A stretch of 64,000 bases of DNA from Agelaius tricolor (taxonomy: Eukaryota > Chordata > Aves > Passeriformes > Icteridae): NCBI GenBank assembly GCA_023055355.1, contig JALJCS010000029.1:1736001-1800000 (forward strand), written 5' to 3'. The notes beneath the pieces are model-generated. The model saw only the letters and a program-made list of their open reading frames with translations, ran no database searches and was not told the DNA's origin. Both the position numbers and the translations under genes were made by a program. Positions 27,476 through 40,724 of the stretch are shown one piece after another. Position 1 is the stretch's first letter; every line of letters starts with the position of its first letter.

Positions 27476-30400
27476 CCACAGCAGGTTCCTTGGGCTGGGT
27501 CAGGGCCTGCATCCCACAGAGCCCAGAGATAAGAGGAGAGGGGGAAGGAGGTCCAGGACTCACAGGAGCCTGTTTGTTCCCCAGGGAGCACATGCATGCT
27601 CCTGATCCAGCACTGGGAGTCTGATCTCTGCCTCTGCAGCAGACAAACGGCTCTGACTGGGATGGACAGGTCCTGACAGAGAGATTCCCAAAGAGCCTGA
27701 AGTCACACAAATCACACTCCAGTTACAGGTGCTGGGAGCCACAGTGCCATAAATCCCTCTCAAATATCAGGTTTAAATCTCCTGATTGGCCCAGATTTGC
27801 ATTTCCCTGTCCCTGGGCACACTCGGGTGCCCCTGTGCAGCGCTGCAGCCTCTGCTAGCTCCTGACCCACACCCCAGCTGAGCCTGGCAGTGGAGCTGAG
27901 GGCTGCCACCCTGCTGGGATGGCAGGATCTGTGTTTTCCTTGTGCACTGAGCCCAGCCCCTGTGGCTCCAGTGAGGGGATTGTTTCTGCCTACGCCTATA
28001 GCAAAAGCAGAGATTTTGTGAACAAGCCTGCCCATGGCATTCCAAGGAAAACAGCTCGGCAGCATTACACTGAGATATTTTCTTTGTCAATCTCCATCGA
28101 GATATTTGAACAGGAAAACCCAGTTTACACCAGTGGAAATTCCCAGGAGCTTTTGATTTCTTTACAAAGGAACACCAATGTTTTAACTTTGGTGCAAGAG
28201 GAAGGTCCTGGAAGGATTCAGGGATTGCCATCACACCTACCTCTTGGACAAAAAGGCTGAATCTCATCCTGGCATCTGGGCTGGAGCCCAAAGTTAACAT
28301 TGCCATACAAAAAGGACTTGACAAGGTGCTGTTCCTCTTCCTGATATCAAACATGGCAGAGCAAAGACCACCCCACCAACATGTCCAGGGAGCTGCAGCA
28401 GGGAAAGAGCCTCTGCTACATAAACATAGTGAGGCTCTTGCTGAGGACAAACATTCCTACTAAATAAACACATCCAAGGCCTTCTCTGGTGTTACAGCTA
28501 CAAGAACCAGGCTTGAATCAGCAAAAATCTGCAAGAACCAGGCAGTGAATACTGGCTCCTGGCTCACCCAACAGCAGATGTGAGAGTAAAGCTGAAAAAA
28601 AGGGCTCTTTCACAGCTGTATTAATGTCCCCATGCCTCAGTTTCCCTGTCTGTGTGATGCTGCCCCCCAAAGAGCTCAGATTTTATAAATCCCTTGTCCT
28701 TGGAGAAGGAGGCCACAGAACAGCCAAGTGTTATCCCAGGGGTAGGATTGATAGACAAAGCAAAACTGACTTTCCTCTGAGACTGAGCAAAAAACCCTCT
28801 CCAAAATTTCTTATCGGTGACCATTAACAGAAAGGCTGTTGGCTTTATCAGTGTGGTACTGAGAAAGGCTTTGAGCCTGGCTCAGATAAATGAGGCCCCT
28901 TGGCACCTCAAGAAGTCCAGAATCACAGAATGGTCCAAGTCTGTGCCCAGGGATAGTTTTCCACGCCTGGGAGATCCAATGTCTGGTGCAGCAGGGTCCA
29001 TGGGCGAGCCCCTGGCAGGGATTTTGGATGTTCTGCTGCAAGGGGGGCAGACAAGAGCTGCAGCAGAGGCTCCTGGTGGGTTTGGGAGGGGCTGCGAGCC
29101 AGGGCTGCCAGGAGGCAAATCCCAGCCTGGAGCCTGCTCAGTGCTGTGGCTTTGGCCAGGTCACTCAGCTCTGCATCCTTCTCCTTCTCTTTCACCCTGT
29201 CCCCAAGGGCCAGTTTGGGGCTGATTCTGCAGGTTTCTGCCATCCCCAAGACCTCTGCTCAGACTTCTGTGGGATTCACGTTATCCCTCAGCAGATCCCC
29301 ACCTGTACAATCAATGTGATGGCTTTGTCCTGGTTTATTTTGCTGTATTTTAAATGAAAATCATTAGCTCTGAGTTGATAACTGTAGTAGGGGCTGTCAA
29401 GTTCTTTCACAGCAATGATCCCAAAAAACATGGAGATCCCAAAAGCCACCATCTCAGGGGTGCCCTGCAGACACAGATGAGGCTGTTCCAGTAATTCTGC
29501 AGCATGGGAACCAACACAAAGTACCCAAACACTGCTCCAAGTCATTGTGTCAGTGTAACTAAACCAAGACTAAACCCCAGGTTGCCCCCAAAGCTCTCTC
29601 TCCTATAGAGCAGAGGATCTGCCTTTCCCCCTGCATTTTGGGGTGTTTTCTGAGCTGACTGCAGAGTGTCTTCCTTTTGCTGGAGAGTTTCTTATACTCA
29701 GCCTGGGCTCAGTAACACAAATAAGAAGCAGAACCCTCGGCACATCTCCATGTTCTCAGCAGAGCTGATAGTGCTGCTCTTATCTCCAGCAGGGCAAGTC
29801 CCCTGAGCTGTGTTGAAAAACCTTTTATCAGATGCAGTGTAAGGAGAGCTCTCTCTGAGATGTAGCTCTGCAGCTTTGGCAGCAAAGTGGGGCTTCTGAG
29901 TAAACCTCCTCTGGTTTTGTTTAGTGTTGGGGTGAGGGAGCAGGACAAGGTCCTGTTTGTGGGGCTGGCAAGGCAAGGCCTTCCCGAAACAGCTCCCCAC
30001 TCCCTGAGCCAGAGGAAAGCCCTGTCAGAAATGGCTTAACGATCTTCTAATATTTCCCTGCAATTAAAGGGCACATCTGTCTTGCAGACCCTGTCCTCCT
30101 CTGCTAAAGCACAGACATGAACTAAACAGTCTGTGGTGTCGGGCCAGGGTAACAAAGGGGCCCATTCATAACACAGCACTCGGCCACTTTGTGTGTGTGA
30201 AGTGAGGGAGAGTTTGCATTTGGAGAATAACCTGTGCTGGAGCACAGGAGACTTCTGCTCTCATAAATCAATCAGCTTTCCCTGCTAATAACCCAGGCTG
30301 CTCCCAGCCCTGCCTGCAGCAAGCAGCAGCCACCCTGCAGAGAGCCAGCTCTGTGGCAGGGCTGGGGCAGAGCTGCAGGCTGCCAAGGCTCCGACTGAAC

Positions 30401-30602
30401 AGGGCTGGAACAATTGGCACCAACCGGGTTCCTCAAGGTGGGGGCACAAGGGGCCATCCCAGCCCGAGGAATTCAGGGGCACCTCTGCAGCCTGAGCTGT
30501 GCCAGTCCTGGGCTGGCATTTCACACTGTCCCTGTGGCTGGGTCACTGCCAGGGGTGGCCCTGCTCTTGTCTTGGCAGGAGAATGGGAGCACTGCACAGC
30601 AA

Positions 30603-31915
30603 ACCGAACTGAACCAAACCAAACCAAACCAGACCAAACCAAACCAAACCAAACCAAACCAAACCAAACCAAACCAAACCAAACCAAATGAAACCAAACC
30701 AAATCAGACCAAACCAAACCAAACCAAACCAAATGAAACCAAACCAAACCAAACCAAACCAAACCAAACCAAACCAAACAAAATGAAACCAAACCAAACC
30801 AAACCAAACCAAACCAAACCAAACCAAATGAAACCAAACCAAATCAGACCAAACCAAACCAAACCAAACCAAATGAAACCAAACCAAACCAAACCAAACC
30901 AGATGAAACCAAACCAAATCAGATGAAACCAAACCAAACCAAACCAAACCAGACCAGACCAGACCAGACCAGACAGACCAGACCAGACCAGACCAGACCA
31001 GACCAGACCAAACCAAACTGAACCGAACCAAACCAAACCAAACCAGATGAAACCAAACCAAATCAGACCAGACCAAACCAAATCAGACCAAACCAGACCA
31101 AACCATACCAGACCAGACCAAACCAAACCAAACCAAACCAAACCAGACCAAACCAAACCAAATCAGACCAGACTGAACCAAACCAAACCAAACCAAACCA
31201 AACCAAACCAAACCAAACCAAACCAAACCAGACCAGACTGAACCAGACCAAACCAAACCAAACCAAACCAAACCAAACCAAACCAAACCAAATCAGACCA
31301 GACTGAACCAAACCAAACCAAACCAAACCAAATCAGACCAAACCAGACCAAACCATACCAGACCAGACCAAACCAAACCAAACCAAACCAAACCAAACCA
31401 GACCAAACCAAACCAAATCAGACCAGACTGAACCAAACCAAACCAAACCAAACCAAACCAAACCAAACCAAACCAAACCAAACCAAACCAAACCAGGCCA
31501 GACTGAACCAAACCAAACCAAACCAAACCAAACCAAACCAAACCAAACCAAATCAGACCAGACTGAACCAAACCAAACCAAACCAAACCAAACCAAATCA
31601 GACCAAACCAGACCAAACCAGACCAGACCAAACCAAACCAAACCAAACCAAACCAAACCAAACCAAATCAGACCAGACTGAACCAAACCAAACCAAACCA
31701 AATCAAACCAAACTGAACCAAACCAGACCAAATCAGACCAGACCAGACCAGACCGAACCAAACCAAACCAAACCAAACCAAATGAGACCAAACTGAACCA
31801 AACCAGACCAAACTGAACCAAACCAGACTGAACCAAACTGAACCAGACCAAACCATACCAGACCAAACTGAACTGAACCAAGCCAGACCGACCCAAACCA
31901 GACCAAACAAATAAC
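30603..31915 (+). repeat. Giant AAACC-type pentanucleotide array (1.3 kb)
   Basis: About 1.3 kb of CCAAA units with variant units GACCA, TCAGA, ATGAA and CTGAA. Variants recur in order: a block TCAGACCAGACTGAACC appears repeatedly (for example near 31161, 31293, 31416, 31554 and 31671), which gives a higher-order structure. The minus strand, which is FLI1-sense, is a GGTTT repeat. Long stop-free frames (KPNQT or WFGLV repeats) are artefacts of the five-base unit. Confidence 0.98.
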
Positions 31916-33805
31916 CATCACCCCTCAAAGACCCATTCCTGATTTTAGTGAAACTGAGGGCTTAAACCCAAAGAAAATCAATTGGGGCACACCTTGGCAG
32001 AGTCCTAAGCCAAGGCCAGGTTCTGCCCTGGCTGGGAGTGTCAGGCAGTCCCTGCAGCCTAATCCAGGTGCAGTGTTTAACATTCATTTATAAATGCTTT
32101 GGGAACAGACTCTTAGGGTTTTTTTCTCTTTTTTGAGCCCAGCACCTTGGTCATGGGTTGTATCTCTGTCTCTTAGAGCTCTCCCCATACAAACAAACAT
32201 AGTTCACACCTCAGCATACCTCATTTCCTCAGCTTTCAAGCAAGCAGGAAATGGCCAGGAAGCGGCCACAAGATGTCCTGTGGTTTCAGTACTACAGTGA
32301 CATTTGGGAAATGGGGGCTCATTTACCATCTCGGCAGCAAAGTTGTTTGTTCAGCTCTAGCCAAAGATTTTGTGTAAAATGAGGGGTAAAAAGGGTGTCA
32401 AGGCCATGGGGTAAGGGATAGAAAAGTCTGGAATGTGGTGGGAGATCCTTGTCATATCCTGAGAAAATTCTGAAGGCTGGGGGAAAATTTTCAGTCCTAA
32501 TGTTGGACAGAAGGTCAAAACAATTATCCAGAGAATTCCACCTTAAATTAACCAAAGTTTGCTTTGGATGTTCTGAGTGTTCCATTGCAGTTTTAACCTT
32601 TTTAGTTTCCTTAAAATATTGCAATTGGTTTCCAACTAAAGTGGAGTTTCAAAGGAAGCCTTGAAAAACCTGAGAAAGCACCAGGTAGGGCAGCCTGTCA
32701 GAACTCAGCCTTTCCAGGGAACAGGAGGGCTTGGATCCATTTGCATCTTTCTGAGGAAAAGACACCACATAGGAAAAAGTCAGACTGTATCTCACAGGAC
32801 TCTCCTGTGTCTGTCCTTGGTACAAACACAGTGAATTCTGTCACAGCCTTTGGGGACAAGGCCAAATTAAGGCTCCCCATACCAGCACAGCCACTGAGAG
32901 CTCTGTCTTTGCCTTTGGGGTGATGCGTGACCCAGCCTTCCCTGCAACTCTTTGTGTATTTGTGTGCTTTGTGTGAATGCAAGAATGATTCCAACTCACA
33001 CAGGATCTGTCCTGGAAAAACTTCCAATAGCCAAGCAGTTGGAATCTGTAGACTTTTAATTATATTTTTAATACTTTATACAAACACTAAAGAAGCAATT
33101 GGATGCTTAGAAATATTTTAAGAAAATCTGTTTTGTTTTTGGCTCTGGCTGATGCCATTTGACTGCACAAGTACCTCAATATCACTAACATTTGGCATTT
33201 TGATATCATGGTGACTCAAACTACATCAGATTCTTATCCTGGCAGGACTCTGGAGGTCTCAGAGAGACCAAGGAAAAGTGGATCCTCCTGGGGTACCTGG
33301 CACAGAATGGTCTGAGCAGCTCTTGCAACCTGAGCTGAGTTTTCAGGGGGTCTGATTTTCCTCAGACTCAGGGAGCTCAGTGGGGCCCCTTTGAAGACAC
33401 AGGCTCTCCCTGGCTGGGAAGATCCCACAGGAACATCCAAGGGAGGAAGCAGGAGTGCCTCATGGCAGGTCTTACAGTCACCTTCCTCATCAGCATCCTC
33501 TGGGAGTGAGATTTCAGCAATTCAGCAGTGCCTCCCTGCAGGCTGCCCTGCCTCTTCCTGGGGGTCTCAGGTGAGGGTAATGATGGAATTTCTCTTCCAT
33601 GGGGGCAACAAAGAGATCCCAAACATTGCTTCAGATGATGTTTATAGGATTGTCAGTTAAAAAAAAATTAAAAAAAAAAAAATCAGTCTCTCACAAAGAA
33701 CAAAGGACCTGGGGCCTGGCTGGGGACTTGCTGACAAAACACCTGATGGAGCTACTACAAAATAGGGGGAAGAGGGAAAATGGGTAAAGCACTTCAAAAT
33801 TAGAA

Positions 33806-33945
33806 TTGCAGAGTCACAGCAGGGTTTGGGCTGGAATGTCCTTAAAGCCCATCCAGTCCCACCCCTGCCATGGGCAGGGACACCTTCCACTGTCCCAGGG
33901 TGCCCCAAGCCCTGCCCAACCTGGCCTTGGGCACTGCCAGGGATG
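33806..33945 (-). mobile_element. CR1 LINE 3' fragment
   Basis: Reverse-oriented CR1: GCAGAGTCACAGCAGGGTTT, CCCATCCAGTCCCACCCCTG, GGGCAGGGACACCTTCCACT and GCCCAACCTGGCCTTGGGCA. About 140 bp. Confidence 0.88.
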
Positions 33946-35644
33946 TGGGGAGGAATAGGTTGGAAATAGGAGTCAGCTCCCAGGAGAAGCTGGAGGGACA
34001 AAACCTTCCATTGGTCACATCCCAAGGACACAGATAAATGCAGGTTTGGGGGAGCACAGGCTGTGGAGGTCATGGCCAGATCATTTTACCTATCTTACAC
34101 TGGTGTAATCAATGCTGTTTTACTGTCCCCTCCTCCTCCATGGCACCCCAGACAGAACATGTTTGGGAATGCCAGGGGACCTCAGGGTTAACCAGGGAGA
34201 CAACTTTTTCAGTGTCATCAAGGAAAAATGTTGGTGGGGATTGTTAAACATGTCAAAATATTGCCTGCCTCTCTCTCACACACTCAAGGTCACCCTTAAG
34301 GGCAGATTTCATGCTGCTTTTCTCATCTCTGAACAACTTTTCTGTAACACAGTCACAGGAGGCCCAAGAACATCACTCTCTGGGGGTCACACAGCACAAC
34401 TGCAGCAAAATTGGGCTGAGAGCACGAGGATTTGGGTTCCCAGGGCACTGCCTCAGGTGCTGAGCCACAGTGGGATGTGCAAACAAGGGTTTTCCTCAGG
34501 GGCATCTTTGAAAGGGAAAATCTGAATCAGGCAAGCAAATACATTTTATCCTTCATTTAAACCTTCTCAGATCCTACTCTGTGCCTTCACTCAGCCCATA
34601 TAAAACACACAGAGGTAAAGCCTCAACCAACCAGAGCAGGGACAGAACATTCTGTCTCTGTTTCATTCATTAGGCCTTTTCTCCCCAGCCTTGCCTGCAA
34701 TTCCCATTTCCTTGCTTGCCTCTCACAGCAAACAGCTCCATTGCACACACCCACTCTGCCTCACTGCCTTCCAGTCACAGGGAAACTGGTTTACAGGGAG
34801 CTTTTAAAAGAATATTCTGCTTCTGAGCATTCCTGCCTGATTTTGTGGGTAGGAGCAAAGGGATCAGTGGGGCCCTGGTTGCTTCCCCAGTGGGGCAGTT
34901 CCAGTCTGTCCATGATCTGAAAAATTCCTTTCCCATTTTCTCATATACACTGAGGGAACAATTTCTAATTTCTGGAATTTCATAAAGATGGGATTGACTC
35001 TCTGATTAGAACCAACCACAAAGACAGATCCAAGCTCAGTAAGTCTGGGCAATGTAAATCTGGGTTTGTTTTTCCCTTTGGGAAGGAACTTTTAAAGACT
35101 CAAACAGCACAGTATCTTCCTTGGATGTGCCCAAATTATATTTAATGTATGACCTGAAGTTTTTAGCTCTATTTGGGTAGAAATCCTAAGCCAAGTATTT
35201 ATAACCCAGGCTTTCAGTTCATTCTGTTTAGCAAAAAGGACATTGCCAACACTATTAAAAAAATTAAAAAATAAATTTTGGTTTGAATGAAACTGCTGAG
35301 CTAAAAATTCTGTAGTTGCAGGAACTTTCAGTCTGGTTCTCTAAAGACTTAATTCATACATGAGGATCCAGGGCCCTCCCCTCAATTTGTTTCCTTTCTC
35401 CTTGAGGTATTTCTGTGATGAACAAGCAGATGGGAGTGTGACTTTTGCTTCCATTTTCACTGAAATAACAAATCCACTTAAACCACAAAATTCAGTAAAT
35501 ATGAGGCATAAAACAAGCCAGGAGGAGTTTGCATTTCTGCTTCTCTCGGTTCAGGTTTTAATGAGATTTATTTCCTTTGACGGTCAAAATTAAGAATGGG
35601 TATAAATTGAAATAGCCTGGGATAGAAATGTGGATGAATGTGAC

Positions 35645-35790
35645 AAACCATGGCATAGGATCCCTGAATGTTTGAGTTGGGAGACCTTAAAAATCATCTT
35701 GTTCTGCCCCATGGGCAGGGACACCTTCCACTATCCCAGGTTACCCCAAGCCCCATCCAACCTGGCCTGGGACATTTCCAGGGATGGGGA
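35645..35790 (-). mobile_element. CR1 LINE 3' fragment
   Basis: Reverse-oriented and more diverged: CATAGGATCCCTGAATGTTT, GAGTTGGGAGACCTTAAAAA, GGGCAGGGACACCTTCCACT and CCCCATCCAACCTGGCCTGG. About 145 bp. Confidence 0.85.
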
Positions 35791-36879
35791 GTGTATATTA
35801 AAGTGTAAATAAGTAATGAAGTGTCATTAATTTAACTGTAATTAAGTGCATGTGGACATTCAAGTCAACTCATCTCAATAGCAGGAGATTTTACCATTTT
35901 GCTGCCCTGAATTCCTTCCATAAAGAATATTCCTGGTTCATTGAGGATGAACGTTCAGCTCAGTGGCACAAACCCCAGAGTGGCTGATTTTAAGCAGAAA
36001 AAGCTATTTTCAGTGGAGCACAGAGCAGGGGACATGTGTGTGACTGTGTGGACTCAGTCACACCCTCAGCCAGACACAAACCCTGTGCAAGCTGCAGAAA
36101 GAACAACAGGAAATGGCCGGGGGTATTTATAGCAGGATTGTGTTTATCCTGAAGTGATGTTTGCACAGATTATGATGAAGCTTTTCGTGGGAGAGGACAC
36201 AGCTTGTGTCAGCTGGAGGTTTGCATGCACTTCACCCCATGTGCTCCTGCCAGACTCCCTTATCCCCTCAGCTTTCCTTGGCCTTTTCCAGCTTTGCTGA
36301 GCACCAGGAGTCCCCCCCATCCCCCTCTCCCAGTGAGCCAAGGTACCACCGGGGTTGCCCAAAACTTGGCTTCTGCAGGTTTGCAAATCCCCCCTGAGAT
36401 GGCACGAGAGGAAAACAACCTCTCACACATCAGTGCCCTGAGTCACTGAGAAATGCAGGCCCTGCTGCAGCCACACAAAAGTTCTTCTCACATTTTGGGT
36501 CCTATTAACAAAGAAACTGATGGCACAAAATGCCTTTTATCAGAGCTCAGGTCTGCAGCACAGACTCCTCCTTTCCTGCAATTCTCTTGGGGGATAACTT
36601 CTGTGTCCTTTATTTTCAGATGGGGTATTGAAACACCTCCCCATTTATCCCTTCTTCGAGGGAAGGCATCCAACAAGAAGTAATAATTTTCATGGACAGA
36701 TCATCTCCATATCCCCAGCCTCACCTTTGCCATCTCTCTCGGATTTGAACATGTAAATAGACTTTTTCTAATTCATCTTAATTTCCCTGAAGAGGCAAAA
36801 AAACCCCTCCAAATATGGGAGGTGAAGTAGATAGAGCAGCAACTTAATATCTCTGTGGGGTAAAGAGCCCTCCACCCTC

Positions 36880-37720
36880 CCACACAGCCTTGCAAGCACA
36901 CGTCCATCCCTGCTGAGCAGTTTATCTCAGCCACAGATATGGAATGGGGAACGCTAAAATAATAGTGATAAAAAGTGGAACTCGAGCAGCAAAGAACCTG
37001 CTATTACTTCATTGTCAGAACAGTTCTTCCTTATCAGAGTCACATCTCCTGAGGTTTGTTCAACTCATGAGCGCTCAGCTCATTTCTCTGTTTACACCCT
37101 ATGATATCTGAAAACCTTGATTAAAAGCAATCAGAAAAATCCATCATATGACACTGAGACCGTTTGCAGCCTGTGACAGTTATTAGCAAATGTTAACCTT
37201 TCCTTTGAGAAAACAGAAGGAAATCCTGCTTTAATTTAGGCTTTCAAAGATCACCCCCCTCTATCTCTGCAGTAAATCAGAGCATCTCCACGAGGCCATT
37301 GTTTGCAAATATAATAAGTCCCGAGTTTGTGTGTTTAAAACCAAACAGCGAGAGCAAAGCATCAGGAAGTGCCCGTGAATGGGATCTGCGGCTCGGGACG
37401 GGCGTATTAATTACTGCAATTGAGCCAATGCCCCGTGAATGCCGTGCGAGGCATTATCAGTGCTATTAGAGCTTCATTAGGGCTGCAGGAGCGCGGGCAG
37501 CTCCCCGGGCTCATTTGCATCCTGTTCTGACAGGTGCTGGTCCAGGTGTCCTATTGTCATCCCGAATTAATAAACATGCTCCGAGCCCTGCTCCTTTCAT
37601 CGTCTGTGGGAGAGAGGCAAGAATAGAGCCCGACACGGGCTGTCGGGGGGGCAGAACAACCTGACATCATCTCCCAAAAAGCCTTTTGCTGGGGCTTTGC
37701 CAGGTTTAATTTGGAAGTGA
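36880..37720. promoter_or_regulatory. Candidate deeply conserved intronic enhancer
   Basis: An 840-bp repeat-free block with the texture of a vertebrate conserved element: high information content, homeobox-like words (GGCGTATTAATTACTGCAAT near 37401, GAATTAATAAACATG near 37564), an ETS consensus CAGGAAGTG (37362-37370), GATA-like CTTATCAG (37032) and CATTATCAG (37452), and two CAGGTG E-boxes near 37531 and 37543. It lies about 16 kb inside intron 1. Conservation is inferred from texture only. Confidence 0.5.
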
Positions 37721-38960
37721 TGAGCTCGTACCTGTCAGAGCTCCCATCCCTGCCGCAGTGCCGGCTGAGGCAGGGCTGACACCGGCCGTGCTCTGCCCCA
37801 GGGCTTCTTCCTCCATCCTACACATCAGTGGGGCTTGAGGCTCCCCCACGTGTGTCTGCTTTGGGTCCTCTCAGATCTCCTTTATAAACTCATCCTTGTC
37901 CATCCCTGACCCTCCAAGTTCTACCTGGCCCTCCCTTGCCAGTTCATCACTCACAGACTAACATTGGACTCCTAAAGCCATCCTGCTGTAGGTTTTTACA
38001 CTTTTATTCATGGCAGGTGCTGATGAGTCTTAGTAGGATGCACACAGCAAGCCATGAGGGGCTTTGATTTCCAGTCCCATGCTTTAATTGAACATAACCT
38101 TAATTGAACATGGAATTGTATTTAAAACTGGTTTTTCAAACTTTTTAGGATATAATTTCAAGCTATTCCCTGCAATCTCAAGAAATTCAGTCCTATTAAA
38201 TAAAAGGTGATATTCTTATGCAGTTGGAGCAGAATTCAGGCTTTCCAGATGAAAACCAAATCCCACAAGAGCTGGCAGCAGCAGTGCCATGTCACCCAGC
38301 ATCCCTCTTTCCATCTTTCTGCAACAGCCTGTTGGCCCCACACTGTCCCCTCTCTGGCTTTTCTGTGTTCCCTGATTTCCCAGAGCCTCCGTGGCCATGT
38401 GTTGTCCAGATCCCATCACACCTGGGCTTTGTGCTGGGCCCAGCTGGGTGCCAGGGGAGCAGTGGCTGCAGGGGCCTTGGTGGCTGCTGTCACCTGCCTG
38501 ATGGCTCCCACCAGCTCCTCATGCTCCTCAAGCTCTTCTGGCAAACAGGGAATGCACTCCAGCCTCATCCCAGGGCCCTCTGTGCCTTTGGGGGGTGCAG
38601 AAGCTTCATTGAATCTGCAATATTGCTGTCCATAAAAAACCAAAAAGTCCAGGCTGTCCTCACTGCCTTCACTAAGGTAACAATTGAAGCTCCTGCTGTT
38701 TATGTGCAAAGGATATTCCTGAATGTCCTAATATTCCAGAAACTCATCCCACCCTGCCTCACTGCACTGAGGTACAACCAGAGGGAGGAAGCCTGGGCTT
38801 CAGGGCACCTTTCTCAGCTCCTGCACTAACAAATGTGCTTGCCCTAGTGAGATAATAAGCACTTTTCTAAACCACACTAATTCATGCCCAGAAGAGCAGG
38901 TGAGTGACCTTATCAGGGGACCAGGTCCTCCATGCTTCAGGTTGCCTTCCTGGCTCACCT

Positions 38961-39155
38961 TTTTATTTAACTTGGGCATTTTTTAATACAACTTGGTCAT
39001 CTTTTAATTTACCTTGTTCATCTTTTTATTTAGGATCTGCATCTTTCTGTTTAGCTTGTGCATCTTTTTGTATAACTTGTGTATCTTTTTATATAACTTC
39101 AGCACCTTTTCATTTGCCTTCTGCATCTTTTTGTTTAGGCTGTGCATCCTTTCTC
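38961..39155 (+). repeat. Degenerate 21-bp minisatellite
   Basis: About nine diverged copies of a CATCTTTTTGTTTAGCTTGTG-like unit. The period is a multiple of three and stop-free in two frames. The minus strand therefore reads as a heptad-like series (KKMHKLN, KKIHKLY) and the plus strand as an ASFCL-type series. I treat both as products of the repeat, with no splice sites, start context or homology to support coding. Confidence 0.88.
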
Positions 39156-39929
39156 TTTGAGTGATGAAGCAACAGCCTCCCCCACCTGCACTCACTCTTG
39201 CACTGCCCCCGTACCCAGCCAGGGCTCGGAGCTTGCTCAAAAACCAAAACTCATTTCAAGTGCCTCTTTTTCACCCCTTTGTCTTTTAAGAATCAGCTCG
39301 TCACAAATGGCACTTGCTAAATGACTGTCCAGGCAGACACAAAGGTGCAGCAGAGGAGGAAAGGCCCTGTCAGGTGCTGCAGAAGAGCCCCCAGTTCTAT
39401 GGAGCATTGAGAGACAAGAGCTGTTCCTTGTTGTTGCAGCCTCTTGGGAACATTTGCCTGCCATGTACCCGGGTGTGATCTGGAAGCAGATTTGCACCTG
39501 TCCCAGCAGCCCAAAATCAAACAATGACAGCACTGACAGAGCCAAGGCACGGCCAGGGGAGCTGTGCTCCCCTGCTGCTCTGGGGTTCTGGCACCACATC
39601 ACCAGAGCACGGGTTTCTGTGCTCCCAGACACCCCACACACCTCTCTGCCCCAAAGAGCAGCCCCTGGCTAATGTGGCCTTGGCCTCTCTGACTGTCAGG
39701 GCTGGAAGGAGGGAAGTATCCTGGGAGGACAGAGCAGGCCATGCAGCTCCATCCCAGGGGCTCTGGGCTCTCTGGGGTGCATCCCCCATCCCTGCTGGGG
39801 CTGAGGGCTCGGGCTGCACAAACCCAGTACAAGGTGTCCCACGAGGCCCCTGTGAATGCATCGCTTTAGGCTGCAGGGCTGCAGAGCACAGACTGTTTCT
39901 CTCTGTGTTTCACAAGCACCAGAACACTT

Positions 39930-40450
39930 CATCTCCTATAAATAGTTCTTTCCTAGTTTCAAAAGCTGCAACTCTTGCATCCAGCTGCTTTGAACTGGAT
40001 TTCAGAGAGATTTTCTGCTGACATTTCAGGCACCTGCGCGTTCTTTATCTAGGGCTTACAAAACTCTTAGTGGAGATTTGTCACTTCTCAGCTTTACCTC
40101 AGAAGAGCATTTCCCATTATTATTTTACAATTAGGAAAATCAAGGCACAGAAACCTCTGATGATTTTCTCTGGGTTTCTGGGTAAGGAGGAGGAATAAAG
40201 CCAAGGAGACTCCACTTGGTTTGATTCTGCCCAAAGTTGAGAGTTTCTAAAGAGGGCCATGTGAGCTGATTGTTATCTGCTGAGCAGAGCAGATACCAGC
40301 TGAGAGATCTCTCCTCCTTATCTTCTCACTAAATAATAGATGTTTGATTAGGATCTCATATGCTAAGAAAACTTTGTCACAGATAATGGCAGGTTTCTGA
40401 ACATGTTTCTCTTCTAGAAGTACCCTTATCTCCATAAACCTTTAACTGAG
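39930..40450. promoter_or_regulatory. Candidate haematopoietic/endothelial enhancer (GATA cluster)
   Basis: Five exact AGATAA sites, in either orientation, lie at 40045-40050, 40273-40278, 40318-40323, 40381-40386 and 40426-40431; four fall within 160 bp. A CAGCTG E-box is at 40297-40302, another near 39973, CACCTG near 40031, and an ETS-core GGAGGAATAA near 40189. The block is repeat-free and lies 13.1-13.6 kb downstream of the start codon. Mammalian Fli1 has a known intronic blood/endothelial enhancer about 12 kb downstream of its promoter, built from GATA, ETS and E-box sites. Equivalence is inference. Confidence 0.5.
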
Positions 40451-40724
40451 TCAGAACAGAAGGTGAATATCCAAGGGCAGGTCTTGGATATAATTCCTGG
40501 GGAAATTCTCACCTCCCAGCCCAGGATGAGCAACCCTCAAGTTGTCCCTGTGCTTGTGCTGGGCAAATACACCTTGGGGATGGCTCCTATTCCAAGCAGC
40601 TCAAGGATGGGCAGGCAGGGATAAACAGGGATTGACAGGCCTGCCTGAGAGTTCAGTGGCTTCTCCAGGCTGCACAAAAAGTGCCAGGGATGAATGTCAA
40701 GTGTCCTGGACCATAAATTTGTAT

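Noticed and set aside
28915..28945. CR1 tip (CAGAATCACAGAATGG)
   Set aside because: Only the short terminal motif matches and the flanking sequence does not read as CR1, so I left it out.
30414..31928. Several long open frames on both strands (KPNQT and WFGLV repeats)
   Set aside because: They are translations of the pentanucleotide array, which lacks stops in several frames.
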